NCBI GenBank assembly: GCA_015062345.1
Contig: SUUV01000014.1
Location: 1-38,586, forward strand
Source of the DNA: Alphaproteobacteria bacterium
GTDB lineage: Bacteria; Pseudomonadota; Alphaproteobacteria; RF32; CAG-239
Direction of reading: 5' to 3'
DNA: 38,586 bases
Positions 1 through 7,734 of this stretch are shown here, in pieces. Position numbers and translations under genes: made by a program. How positions within the stretch are numbered: position 1 is the stretch's first letter; each line of letters begins with the position of its first letter. The notes under the pieces are model-generated. The model was not told the origin of the DNA. It ran no database searches and worked only from the letters and a program-made list of their open reading frames with translations.

Positions 1-34
1 TTTGTTCAAATGCTTCTTTATTTTTATTTGACAT
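1..34 (-). CDS. 5' end of another MSNKN-domain protein (runs off window)
   Basis: Only the first 11 codons are in the window, reading MSNKNKEAFEQ, identical to the N-terminus of the proteins at 130-1866 and 12823-13881. The start ATG is at 34-32 and is preceded by the same AGAAAGG ribosome binding site and by hairpin element R1. This shows that the modular array continues leftward beyond the window. The C-terminal domain and function are unknown. Confidence 0.85.
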   Translation of the reverse strand, partial: MSNKNKEAFEQ

Positions 35-74
35 ATTTATCTACCTTTCTAAAAAAAATTAAAGTTAAAAAAAT

Positions 75-140
75 GGCCGTGAAGTTTCCCTCACGACCGG
101 TTAAAAAATAACCGCCTTGAATAAAATTCTCAAAGCGGTT
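75..140 (-). terminator. R1: double hairpin element at module boundary (type B)
   Basis: In transcript orientation the first hairpin (140-110) has arms AACCGCTTTGA / TCAAGGCGGTT and is followed by ATTTTTT. The second (98-75) has arms GGTCGTGA / TTCACGGCC and is followed by ATTTTTTT. Both look like intrinsic terminators. The stop codon of the upstream 578-aa gene lies inside the first arm. The start of the next gene follows with no room for a conventional separate promoter. Confidence 0.75.
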
Positions 141-1866
141 GTCTGTTTTGCATATAATATCCGCCTATATAAGGATATATATATTTCATCTTATCACTAA
201 CAGAGTTTACAAAATTTTCATATGCATTATATGGTCTTAATATCTTGTTTGCTTTTGTTTGCAAGATATCATCTATCCGTTTTTTTACTTCTATTAATGA
301 ATCTCGATAGTACGCATTTGTCGGGCTTGTTATCATATCGTCCAAAGCTTCTTTTACCTTGTTTATATGTTCTAAACTTCCCACTTTGTTCGCACTTCTT
401 GATGCCCCTATCTCTATGGCTGCATCTAAGCTTCCCGCCTGATATGCATTTAACCCTTCGTATATATTTGTTATATTCCTTATATCTGGGTTGACAACTA
501 CTTGCCTTAGTGGTATATTCATAGTATGGTTTATGAGATGGCCATGTGTCGGCTCCGCGCTCATAATCCGGCTCGTCAAGGACACATCTAGCGGGCCATC
601 TTTTAGCTGATTACTAATATAAGTTAGATTTTTTGGTTTAAACTTATTATATAGTTGACCGTCCTCCATTACTACAAAATCAAAAAACGGACATTCTCCA
701 TTTTCTGATAACCCATTGTATTTTTTAGCCAAATAATCTCTTTTTACAATTTCATTTTTAGCATTTTTTACATATTTACTATATGTAATGTCAGGATTTC
801 TCAAAGTATTATAAAGTGTACCAACATATTGTCCTCTATCAGCTTTATCAGTATAATGCCGAATATTTCCACCAATATTCACATTACTTTTTAATGCTTC
901 ATTTTTTAATATGTTTTCAGATTGTTCATATGAAATAGGTGTTTTGGGTATACTAAATTTTGTATCAGGTGTGTATTTTATTATTTGTTCTCTGGACGGT
1001 GTAAAATCTACCATTTCATCAGCAGCATTGTTTTGTATAAAATCATTATATGCTGTTTGTTTACTTGTGTTTTTAGGTATATTAAACATCTTCTTTACAT
1101 ACGGACTTGCCATTCTACCGACAGCTCTCATACCCACATCACTCAATCCGCCTAAGACTCCGCCGCTTAAACTTCCGACTGCCGCATCATATGGCATTTC
1201 ACTTAAACTATTCGACGAACTTATTCCATACAATCCTCCGCCAATGGCTCCGCTTGCTGTTGCCAGCTTTGCCCCGCTTAATCCGGCTTGGCTTAACCCT
1301 TTTACCAAGGCTCCGCCTCCGCCCATTATGTTTCCTCCGATTTCGGCTATCGTACCGCCAATTCTCGCGGCCATATCGCTTCCGTCTGTCTGTTGCTTAT
1401 GCTTTAGGTATTTATCTTCATCTATCCCTATTCCGCTCTTTTTCTTTAACCAATCATATCCGCCAAATGTGGCTCCCGATAAGGCTCTATCCGCCCCATA
1501 TGCTATGTCGGTTAAATTATCTATAAAATAATCTGTTATACCCTTTGCCGGCTTAATATTATCATTAATATTATCGTAAGAACTCTCATCTGTTGTTGTA
1601 TCTTTATCTTCTTGGTCTTGTTTATTATATTCTTCTTTTTCATCTTCAAACGGGTCTTGTAACATTCTTACTCTACGATATTCCTTATACAGCGGGTCAT
1701 CATAGTCTGTTTCAAAATCAAACGGGATATATTCTTCATTTAAGAAAAATTTTGTATCTCTTGGCGGATACAAACTCCCCGGATTGTAGTTATGAGCATA
1801 AAATTTTTTTGCCTCCTTGGTTAACTTGCGCATTTGTTCAAATGCTTCTTTATTTTTGTTTGACAT
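130..1866 (-). CDS. MSNKN-domain modular protein with glycine-zipper region and variable C-terminus (putative virion-carried toxin)
   Basis: This 578-aa protein has three parts. Residues 1-75 are the shared acidic MSNKN domain (NYNPGSLYPPRDTKF, then FDFETDYDDPLY), near identical to the proteins at 12823, 16310 and 18104. Residues about 115-260 are rich in Gly and Ala with small-residue repeats (GGNIMGGGGALVKG), like pretoxin or membrane-inserting regions of phage ejection proteins. Residues about 320-578 are unrecognised. A stretch with NIRHYTDKADRGQYVGTL is faintly reminiscent of phage-borne PBECR nuclease domains, but that is a guess. The last ~130 residues are almost identical to the orphan fragment at 10815. 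The RBS is AGAAAGGAAAAC and the stop codon sits in hairpin R1. No immunity-like gene follows before the next module. Being a toxin is an inference from modularity. Confidence 0.8.
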   Translation of the reverse strand: MSNKNKEAFEQMRKLTKEAKKFYAHNYNPGSLYPPRDTKFFLNEEYIPFDFETDYDDPLYKEYRRVRMLQDPFEDEKEEYNKQDQEDKDTTTDESSYDNINDNIKPAKGITDYFIDNLTDIAYGADRALSGATFGGYDWLKKKSGIGIDEDKYLKHKQQTDGSDMAARIGGTIAEIGGNIMGGGGALVKGLSQAGLSGAKLATASGAIGGGLYGISSSNSLSEMPYDAAVGSLSGGVLGGLSDVGMRAVGRMASPYVKKMFNIPKNTSKQTAYNDFIQNNAADEMVDFTPSREQIIKYTPDTKFSIPKTPISYEQSENILKNEALKSNVNIGGNIRHYTDKADRGQYVGTLYNTLRNPDITYSKYVKNAKNEIVKRDYLAKKYNGLSENGECPFFDFVVMEDGQLYNKFKPKNLTYISNQLKDGPLDVSLTSRIMSAEPTHGHLINHTMNIPLRQVVVNPDIRNITNIYEGLNAYQAGSLDAAIEIGASRSANKVGSLEHINKVKEALDDMITSPTNAYYRDSLIEVKKRIDDILQTKANKILRPYNAYENFVNSVSDKMKYIYPYIGGYYMQNRQPL

Positions 1867-1906
1867 ATTGTTTTCCTTTCTAAAAAAAATTAGGGTTTAA
1901 AAAAAT

Positions 1907-1982
1907 GGCCTTAAAAGGCTGTCAATGTCCTTTTAAGACCGGTTAAAAAATAACCGCCTTGAATAAAATTCTCAAAGCGGTT
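1907..1982 (-). terminator. R2: double hairpin element (type A)
   Basis: The upstream hairpin (1982-1952) has the AACCGCTTTGA arm. The second (1940-1907) has arms GGTCTTAAAAGG / CCTTTTAAGGCC followed by ATTTTTTT. The loop of the second contains TTGACA, a possible -35 box. It separates 2003-3298 (upstream boundary is R3) from the module at 130-1866 in the leftward transcript. Confidence 0.75.
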
Positions 1983-2002
1983 ATTAAAATTATCATTAAA
2001 TA

Positions 2003-3298
2003 TCAATCGCTAATATCATTATTTGCAACAATCACTTCAATACCGTTATCAGCATCAGCATCATTATTTGCATATCCGGTTACAATATTTTCATCAATAT
2101 TGTCATATTTATAAGCAACTGCGACATAACCGTCAGGCTTTACAAAATCAGCAATACGAAAATCACCATTTGTATAGCCTACATAATTGGTACCGTTATA
2201 ACTGACAGAATCTTCTCTGGTATGAAATGCCACTTTAGATAAATCATCTGTAACCGATATTTCGTAAGCATATATCATTTTTTCGGCCGGTATCGGAAGC
2301 GGTAAACAAATTTGTTTCCACTCACCGTTTTCATATTTTGCAAACAAATAATCTTTTGTTCCGTTGATACATGCGGTTAAAATTCCGGTATACGGATTAA
2401 AACTGACGCCACAATCGGCACTTATAAAGCGAGAAAAAAATGCCGGTAATTTTGAAGACATTATACGAGTAATTACATTATCACTTGTAACTTCGAAAAT
2501 TTCAAATCGTTCACCGGTATATCCCGAAACCGAGCTTCCGGTAATAATATATTTACCGTCCAAAGTAGCCTGTACCGTGTACAAATTTTGCGCTTTACCG
2601 CTCATTGTAAAAGTTGTTCCGGCACTCAATGTGCCGTCATCTTGCAAAGTATAATATTTTTTGCAATATAAACAATAAACCTTATTACCGATTTTAAACC
2701 ATCTGCCATGATGTTCCATAATTTCTTCATCGGTTGTCCAAGTTTGCAATATTTCACCGGTTTTTACATTTAACTTGCAAAATGTTTTAAGCTCATTAAC
2801 ATAAAAAATGTCATCTGCAACCGGATCGCAAGCAATTGAATATAAAAAAGGTTCGTCATCGTTGAGATTGAGCGGGGTATCTGTTGACGAATTGCTTGTT
2901 GTCACAATACAATTATCCGCCATATATTTAAAGTTTAACACACTTACCTTACAATCAGAAAGTTCGGTACAGGAACCATCCCCTACGGAATATAATTTAC
3001 GATTGCACCAAACAAACTTTCCGTTTCTTGAAATAATGCCTCTATAGGCGGAAGTTCCCCAAGTTACCCTATACGAACCGACATTTATCGGAGCGGAGCT
3101 TAGCCACACTTTATCATTTTTCTTAATGACTTTTCCGGTTTTATTCTGAGCAGAAATAATTGATGTCGACAATACATCTACCGTTACGGTACCCAAACCG
3201 GAATATCCTTCCTGTGCAGAATAAATACCATTTTCACAGATTGTAATATCTTGATTAACAATCTTTTTATCAACACTGACATTAGTTTTTCCTAACAT
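2003..3298 (-). CDS. Putative phage surface/tail protein, MLGKTNV family (variant 1)
   Basis: This 431-aa protein has no signal peptide. Its N-terminus (MLGKTNV), a KTG..I.K.DKVWL segment at about residues 53-66 and its C-terminus (GYVAVAYK, then TGYAN...GIEVIVA) are shared with the 400-aa protein at 14159-15361, while the middles differ. A segment around residues 22-41 (ENGIYSAQEGYSG, GTVTVDV) resembles repeats seen in phage tail-fibre and adhesin proteins. The middle (about 70-370) has recurring short beta-rich units such as KYIITGSSVSGYTG and resembles a beta-propeller. The conserved ends resemble small head-decoration (DUF2190-like) proteins. I infer a receptor-binding or head-fibre role from context. 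RBS is AGAAAGGAAAACA; hairpin elements lie on both sides. Confidence 0.55.
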   Translation of the reverse strand: MLGKTNVSVDKKIVNQDITICENGIYSAQEGYSGLGTVTVDVLSTSIISAQNKTGKVIKKNDKVWLSSAPINVGSYRVTWGTSAYRGIISRNGKFVWCNRKLYSVGDGSCTELSDCKVSVLNFKYMADNCIVTTSNSSTDTPLNLNDDEPFLYSIACDPVADDIFYVNELKTFCKLNVKTGEILQTWTTDEEIMEHHGRWFKIGNKVYCLYCKKYYTLQDDGTLSAGTTFTMSGKAQNLYTVQATLDGKYIITGSSVSGYTGERFEIFEVTSDNVITRIMSSKLPAFFSRFISADCGVSFNPYTGILTACINGTKDYLFAKYENGEWKQICLPLPIPAEKMIYAYEISVTDDLSKVAFHTREDSVSYNGTNYVGYTNGDFRIADFVKPDGYVAVAYKYDNIDENIVTGYANNDADADNGIEVIVANNDISD

Positions 3299-3335
3299 TG
3301 TTTTCCTTTCTAAAAAAATTAGGGTTTAAAAAAAT

Positions 3336-3402
3336 GGCCGTGAAGTTTCCCTCACGACCGGTTAAAAAAATGACCGCCCTGAATAAAATTCTCAAAGCGG
3401 TT
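3336..3402 (-). terminator. R3: double hairpin element (type B)
   Basis: The first hairpin (3402-3372) is a slightly mismatched version of the AACCGC arm pair. The second (3359-3336) is the GGTCGTGA / TTCACGGCC form with a T-run. It sits between the membrane protein gene 3418-3864 and the gene at 2003-3298. Confidence 0.7.
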
Positions 3403-3417
3403 AAATATCTTATCTGT

Positions 3418-3864
3418 TTACAAAATCTTTATATTCGGATTTAATAAAATTAGTGTTCCACAAAACAACAACACTAATATAAAATAAAAAACAAACTTTT
3501 CTTTATCAAAGATATTATGTTGTTTATCCCAAAAAGCATTTATTTTATACCTATATAAAAAGTACATATCTCTTAAATAAAATACTAAACTAATCGTAAT
3601 ATCAATCAATGGTATCATAATATCTGCTTTATTTATCAGATACATATCACTCCAATTTAATAAAAAAACAATAAACAAAATCCCTGATATTAATATTAGT
3701 GGTCTTTTTCCCAGATATGTTAAAAAAGTCAGCACCACCAAACCTATCCAATACGGATTATATTCAAACATTTTTACAAAATGATGCGCTATTAACAACC
3801 CTCCAATACCTAAATACATATTGTCCGGATTATACCTAAAGTAGTTCTTTATTGCCTTTATCAT
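3418..3864 (-). CDS. Multi-spanning membrane protein, third paralogue of a putative immunity array
   Basis: This 148-aa protein has about four hydrophobic segments and shares two landmarks with the next gene: NYFRYNP near the N-terminus and a Y.RDMYF.YRYK motif near residue 95. The gene at 4357 shares FYRDM.FMYRYK. The three genes are therefore diverged tandem paralogues, ending at R3. They follow the beheaded module at 4905-5390. Small polytopic proteins behind a toxin gene are typical of immunity to pore-forming or membrane-targeting toxins, and duplicated immunity genes are common in polymorphic toxin loci. I recognise no named family; the immunity role is inferred. Confidence 0.75.
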   Translation of the reverse strand: MIKAIKNYFRYNPDNMYLGIGGLLIAHHFVKMFEYNPYWIGLVVLTFLTYLGKRPLILISGILFIVFLLNWSDMYLINKADIMIPLIDITISLVFYLRDMYFLYRYKINAFWDKQHNIFDKEKFVFYFILVLLFCGTLILLNPNIKIL

Positions 3865-3873
3865 TACTATTCC

Positions 3874-4332
3874 TTAATTTAACCAAAGTTGTGTTATGCC
3901 ATAAATCAGTGAGCATATAACCGTGGTAACCAATACTGCAAAACCACAGATTTTTTTATCAAAATTTTCTAATGCTCCGTCTCTATAAAAAGAATTTACC
4001 TTGTATTTATATGAAAAATACATATCTCTATAATAGTCTATATATCCCCATATAAAAAGCCATTGCCCTTTTAACACAAATTCATTATTCGGCATAGTCT
4101 GTATGTAATATGCCATATACACCGTCATCACAACCGATAGAATAATTATGATACGATAACCAATGTATGACATACATAACAATGGAAGTATAAATAACCA
4201 CAAACTTGTTCCACCTAAACATACCACCAGAGCCAATGCAATTAGATAAAAACCATTACCCGTATTTGGTTTTTCAGGATTATACCTAAAGTAGTTCTTT
4301 ATATCTTGTATTTCATCTTTGATATCAGCCAT
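3874..4332 (-). CDS. Multi-spanning membrane protein, second paralogue of a putative immunity array
   Basis: This 152-aa protein begins with a short charged segment (MADIKDEIQDIKNYFRYNP) followed by about four membrane segments. NYFRYNP and YYRDMYFSYKYK match the paralogue at 3418-3864, so the pair is closer to each other than to the gene at 4357. It lies 9 bp before the 3418-3864 gene (start at 3864) and 24 bp after 4357, in one transcription unit. It is probably a third-copy membrane immunity protein, but no biochemical family is recognised. Confidence 0.75.
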   Translation of the reverse strand: MADIKDEIQDIKNYFRYNPEKPNTGNGFYLIALALVVCLGGTSLWLFILPLLCMSYIGYRIIIILSVVMTVYMAYYIQTMPNNEFVLKGQWLFIWGYIDYYRDMYFSYKYKVNSFYRDGALENFDKKICGFAVLVTTVICSLIYGITQLWLN

Positions 4333-4356
4333 AATCAGTTACCCGATAGTAGATTG

Positions 4357-4803
4357 TTAATACCCGATTGTTTCTAACGAAATATACCATATTATGGTTA
4401 ATAGAGCAATTATACCTGTTCCTATTAGCAAAAATTTATTATTGTATTTTTTCGCAACTTCTTGTTTGTGTTCTTTTTTATATCGATACATAAATATCAT
4501 ATCTCGATAAAAAAATACAAAAATCAATAGAACACTTAACAATTTTAAGTAAAAATCAGAATCTGAATTATAACTTGTAACAATTGCGAGCATCGATAAT
4601 AAAAAAAATGCAACGCATGAGAAAATTATACAACAACGATTGCCGTAATATGCCAAAAAATAAGGAATAAAGATGAAATACCACTCATTAAAACTCAAGT
4701 TATCTCTAAATAGTTTTAAACTTAATAGCAAAACTATTATTCCAGTTGTTCTGGTAAAATCAAAATGCTTATATGAAAAAAACTTTTTTATAAAATTCAA
4801 CAT
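4357..4803 (-). CDS. Multi-spanning membrane protein, first paralogue of a putative immunity array
   Basis: This 148-aa protein has about four hydrophobic segments and the family motif FYRDMIFMYRYK near residue 100. It is first in the three-gene unit. It has its own near-consensus promoter at 4833-4861, an AAGG-type RBS, and a terminator separating it from the truncated gene upstream. Independent expression of the small membrane genes fits a protective, constitutive role. The family is not recognised; the immunity function is inferred from position and duplication. Confidence 0.75.
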   Translation of the reverse strand: MLNFIKKFFSYKHFDFTRTTGIIVLLLSLKLFRDNLSFNEWYFIFIPYFLAYYGNRCCIIFSCVAFFLLSMLAIVTSYNSDSDFYLKLLSVLLIFVFFYRDMIFMYRYKKEHKQEVAKKYNNKFLLIGTGIIALLTIIWYISLETIGY

Positions 4804-4832
4804 ATTTGTTAACCTTTTTGGATACTGCTTAC

Positions 4833-4861
4833 ATCGTAATAGTTAAACATAAAAATGTCAA
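4833..4861 (-). promoter_or_regulatory. Promoter for the three-gene membrane protein unit
   Basis: On the minus strand TTGACA (4861-4856) and TACGAT (4838-4833) are separated by exactly 17 bp. The -35 box overlaps the 3' arm of the preceding terminator. It lies about 30 bp upstream of the ATG at 4803. Confidence 0.7.
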
Positions 4862-4887
4862 CACCATTTAACTGACAAATGGTGTTG
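4852..4887 (-). terminator. Intrinsic terminator after the beheaded module
   Basis: A perfect 11-bp stem, CAACACCATTT / AAATGGTGTTG, with a 7-nt loop (4887-4859) is followed in the leftward transcript by ACATTTTT. It isolates the truncated gene at 4905-5390 from the membrane protein genes downstream. Confidence 0.8.
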
Positions 4888-4904
4888 AATCAAATTAACA
4901 ATAT

Positions 4905-5390
4905 TTATTTAAATTTCAGATATGATAATATTTTTAATTTAGTGCCATAATCACCAATTAAATTATTAGTATATTGGACAGTATCGTACAAACCTCCAAT
5001 TCCCGCTTGATAGGCTTCATTTCGCAAACGATTATATCTATCATCGGCACTATTATCAGACATGGCATCTGTATATTTATAAAATCCATTTGTAGCACCA
5101 TCAATTATGCTTTCCGCTCCGGAAATCATACCGTCACCGGTTGCTTTAGCAACATCAAGCCATTGATTACCGGTTAAGTAAAAACCTTTATTATTATAAT
5201 TTTCTATGTTTTTTCTTATAATATCTTTAGCTCTTATCTGATGTTGCAATTGCTCCATTTCTGATTGAATACGGCTTTTTTGTTGTAATACAGACTGATT
5301 TTTTTGTTCACCTTCCCCAAAATATTTAGCTTTCCATTCGGGTTCTTTGGCGGTTGTGTAATTTCTTACCCGAGCTGTCTTTTTCTCTAT
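4905..5390 (-). pseudogene. Beheaded TYMGTF-domain module (orphan C-terminal domain)
   Basis: The open frame from about 5390 to 4905 encodes RVRNYTTAKEPEWKAKYFGE, the end of the domain found intact at 5905-6678 and 20248-21387, then a Gln-rich linker and a unique C-terminus. The first ~65 residues and the usual AGAAAGG site are missing: hairpin R4 is followed directly by mid-domain sequence, and no ATG, GTG or TTG precedes the Met codon at 5258. Either translation starts at 5258 (117 aa) without a clear RBS, or the gene is dead. The C-terminal part contains Gly/Ala-rich segments (GDGMISGAESIIDGATNG). The three membrane proteins behind it would suit a membrane-active toxin, but that is speculative. 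Confidence 0.65.
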
Positions 5391-5413
5391 TAAAAAATTA
5401 AGATTAAAAAAAT

Positions 5414-5437
5414 GGCCGTGAAGTCTCCCTCACGACC
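5414..5437 (-). terminator. R4: single hairpin element (type B)
   Basis: The arms are GGTCGTGA / TTCACGGCC with a T-run, as in R1 and R3. The companion AACCGC hairpin is absent. The usual leader with its AGAAAGG site, found after other R elements, has been lost together with the head of the following gene. Confidence 0.65.
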
Positions 5438-5459
5438 GGTTAAAAAATTTAATCGTTTT

Positions 5460-5738
5460 TCAATATACACTATACGATAATATTGTATGAGTGATATTTA
5501 TCAACCACGGTGAATACATTATTTGAGATATCGTATAAAAAGTTAATATTCCAAAACAAAAATAGCTAATTTTAATGTTGCAATATAACAGGTATATACC
5601 TACTAAAGGCACAAAAAATGTAAAAAACGAATGTACAAAGAAATATAAGCAAATTCCATAATATATTAAGATAAACGCAGTAACCATTATCCAAAAGATA
5701 TAAAAAATGAATAAAAGTTTTTTTTCTAGCATGGCCAT
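5460..5738 (-). CDS. Small membrane protein, putative immunity partner of the 5905-6678 effector
   Basis: This 92-aa, very hydrophobic protein has about three membrane segments and no recognised family. The start at 5738 has an AGGA site 8 bp upstream; a second in-frame Met is at 5732. Its start overlaps the end of the small ORF 5726-5869. It lies downstream of the L,D-transpeptidase-like protein 5905-6678, in the position occupied by other small membrane genes in this cluster. Immunity is inferred from position only. Confidence 0.6.
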   Translation of the reverse strand: MAMLEKKLLFIFYIFWIMVTAFILIYYGICLYFFVHSFFTFFVPLVGIYLLYCNIKISYFCFGILTFYTISQIMYSPWLINITHTILSYSVY

Positions 5739-5869
5739 ATATATTCCTGTTTAAAAAGAGATTGCCCCACATTATATGCTTCAAACACATCAAATTTTGA
5801 GCAATAACTATATGCGATTACTAATCCTAAAATAAAAAAAACAAATTTTATTACAATATCTTTTTTCAT
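5726..5869 (-). CDS. 47-aa single-pass or lipoprotein-like small protein
   Basis: This short frame starts MKKDIVIKFVFF, continues with a hydrophobic stretch to about residue 22 and ends with EYIWPC. It begins 35 bp after the stop of the effector at 5905 and overlaps the start of the 92-aa gene by 13 bp, as coupled genes often do. No Shine-Dalgarno site is visible, which lowers confidence. It may be a second small immunity-type membrane protein. Confidence 0.45.
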   Translation of the reverse strand: MKKDIVIKFVFFILGLVIAYSYCSKFDVFEAYNVGQSLFKQEYIWPC

Positions 5870-5904
5870 GGCTATATTATATATTTCAAAATATTAAAAA
5901 ACAT

Positions 5905-6678
5905 TTACCAATATTCTTTTTTATACTTTACCTCAACAGGTATATCATCACCATAAGCATCAATAATGCGACTAAAACCAGGCATTTCAAGACCTAAATC
6001 TATACATCCCGCAGAGCCTCGTCCATTATAACTACCATGAAGATAAAAACCGTCTCGGTAAAATCTATCTTCTTCAGACATTAGTGGAGTTAATTTTATT
6101 CGTCTTCTACCCCAAGAATTTAAAAATTTAGAATTATTGTCATAAGGCATAGTAAAATCTTCAATATCTGAATATTTCAACAACCAATTACCCTCAGGAA
6201 TAGGTCCTTTATTTGGCACATTGGTTGCTTGTTTATTTTGATATTGTGCATTACCAGACATAGCTCTAAAACTTCCATACAATTTTTTTCCATCTGTCAC
6301 ATTAAAATTTTCCCCATCAAAGTATGCTTTTAACTTCGTTTCATTACCTCCATTTTGCGCAAAGCTTGAGGGCATTTTAATGGTCATGGAAGAATAGCTT
6401 TCCTGCGGTTTTGGTTTCGGAGTCTCTCCAAAATATTTAGCTTTCCACTCGGGTTCTTTGGCGGTTGTGTAATTTCTTACCCTATCCGTCATTGTGGTAA
6501 CATCTTCATTTGCATCTCCGTCAAAAAATACATCTATTGCTTTTGAAACTTCCGTTTCAGGCAATTTATACGCATCGGGATATATCCCTTTTAACGCACG
6601 ATATTTATATCCGAATTTTCTTTGCAAATTATGATCATTTTCATTTTTAAATGTTCCCATATATGTCTCATATGGCAT
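5905..6678 (-). CDS. TYMGTF-domain effector with Tlde1/DUF2778-like L,D-transpeptidase domain
   Basis: This 257-aa protein has two parts. Residues 1-110 (MPYETYMGTF, then LQRKFGYKYRALKGIYPD) are nearly identical to the N-terminus of the GH24 protein at 20248-21387. Residues about 115-257 match the DUF2778/Tlde1 pattern: AMSG at 139, GPIPEG at 158-163, and the probable catalytic pair His214 and Cys225 in HG..(N)GRGSAGCIDL. Members of that family cross-link or exchange peptidoglycan peptides, and some are type VI secretion effectors with dedicated immunity proteins. There is no signal peptide, so periplasmic action needs delivery, for example inside a virion. RBS is GAAAGGAAAAG. It follows the capsid gene and its terminator; small membrane genes follow. 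Confidence 0.8.
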   Translation of the reverse strand: MPYETYMGTFKNENDHNLQRKFGYKYRALKGIYPDAYKLPETEVSKAIDVFFDGDANEDVTTMTDRVRNYTTAKEPEWKAKYFGETPKPKPQESYSSMTIKMPSSFAQNGGNETKLKAYFDGENFNVTDGKKLYGSFRAMSGNAQYQNKQATNVPNKGPIPEGNWLLKYSDIEDFTMPYDNNSKFLNSWGRRRIKLTPLMSEEDRFYRDGFYLHGSYNGRGSAGCIDLGLEMPGFSRIIDAYGDDIPVEVKYKKEYW

Positions 6679-6731
6679 TTTCTTTTCCTTTCATAAAATT
6701 AAAGTTATTGTTCATTAAAAAATCTCCAAGT

Positions 6732-6757
6732 TAAAAGGCTCGGCAAAATGCCGAGCC
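6732..6757 (-). terminator. Terminator after major capsid gene
   Basis: A GGCTCGGC / GCCGAGCC 8-bp perfect stem with a 5-nt loop (6757-6737) is followed by TTTTAAC in the leftward transcript. It closes the portal-scaffold-capsid unit. Its sequence is unrelated to the R elements. Confidence 0.75.
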
Positions 6758-6776
6758 TAAGTTAAATAAAATGGTT

Positions 6777-7706
6777 TTATACAATGGTGTTAGCCGCTGA
6801 TACATCAACAGTTATACCTGCAAGTGCTTTCGGTAATACCACTTTCATACCGTAAACATACAAACCTCTGACATTGTTACCAAAGAATTTGTCATCACGA
6901 ATGCTTTCAATGCTTGACACATTGCCGACATACGCAATTGCCTCGTTAATACCGGCCATAATATTGACCTTATTTTCAACGGTAGGCAAGTTGGTAGAAA
7001 CCAAAACATCAAGTCCGGCAATGGTTCCGATTGAGCCCTCACGCAAAACTCGGTCACCGGCATTGGTTGAGTGAATAAAATCGGGGGATTGCAACAAAAT
7101 TGCTTCTACATCCGGATTTATAATCACATACGGCATAGCCTCACCGGCCGCTGCCTGATTGGTCTTAAATACTCGGTCATTAGCTTGCTGAATGGCATTG
7201 TTGTTTTTTAAGGTTTTAGCAAGCCATACCAAGCATTTGTAAGCATTTTCCGGAGTTAAAGACACATCAGTTAATTTATTTTCTTCCGGAATTTCCGAAA
7301 AGGCCGAAAGAATATATGTATCTTTAGCCAAATCGATTGCAGTTTTTGCCCTGTCTTCAAATTTGCGTTGCAAATCGTGCTGACCGGACTGACGCAATGT
7401 AATATCTGATATAAACACACCAAAAGCCTTACTTTGGTCAAGTTTAAGCTGTTGATTTTTTGCATCAACTCTCTGATATGTTACACCACCGGTATCAACA
7501 TCTTCCGAATAATCAACCACATTTACATCGCCGATTTCACCAATGTTGATTGTATCACCAAAGTGTGAAGTATCTTTTTCGTAAATTTTATTTACCACTT
7601 TCATACCCACACCCGATTTATCGAGTTTTTTAGTTAAAGACATTGACCAAACTTCAGGTAAAATTTCCGCAGCTTGTCTTTTTAAATTAATTGCATTTTC
7701 TGACAT
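6777..7706 (-). CDS. Phage major capsid protein (HK97-fold, P22/T7-like coat)
   Basis: This 309-aa protein matches coat proteins of podovirus-type phages in pattern. The early segment (EVWSMSLTKKLDKSGVG) is followed by VNKIYEKDTSHFGDTINI, VDYSEDVDTGGVTYQ and a late YVIINPDVEAILLQSP...GSIGTIAGLDVLVSTNLP stretch typical of the A/P domains. Length fits the family. It is the last gene of the portal / 67-aa gene / scaffold / capsid unit, the canonical head order. RBS is GAAAGGAAAAAAC. The gene appears intact. It would form the shell of the particle. Confidence 0.85.
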   Translation of the reverse strand: MSENAINLKRQAAEILPEVWSMSLTKKLDKSGVGMKVVNKIYEKDTSHFGDTINIGEIGDVNVVDYSEDVDTGGVTYQRVDAKNQQLKLDQSKAFGVFISDITLRQSGQHDLQRKFEDRAKTAIDLAKDTYILSAFSEIPEENKLTDVSLTPENAYKCLVWLAKTLKNNNAIQQANDRVFKTNQAAAGEAMPYVIINPDVEAILLQSPDFIHSTNAGDRVLREGSIGTIAGLDVLVSTNLPTVENKVNIMAGINEAIAYVGNVSSIESIRDDKFFGNNVRGLYVYGMKVVLPKALAGITVDVSAANTIV

Positions 7707-7734
7707 AGTTTTTTCCTTTCGTAAAATTAATAAA

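Noticed and set aside
911..1531. 206-aa plus-strand frame
   Set aside because: It lies opposite the 578-aa protein, has odd Pro/Leu-rich composition and no RBS; a shadow of the real gene.
7360..7380. HDLQRKF in the capsid protein versus HNLQRKF in the TYMGTF domain
   Set aside because: The match is only seven residues and the flanks do not align; treated as chance rather than shared ancestry.
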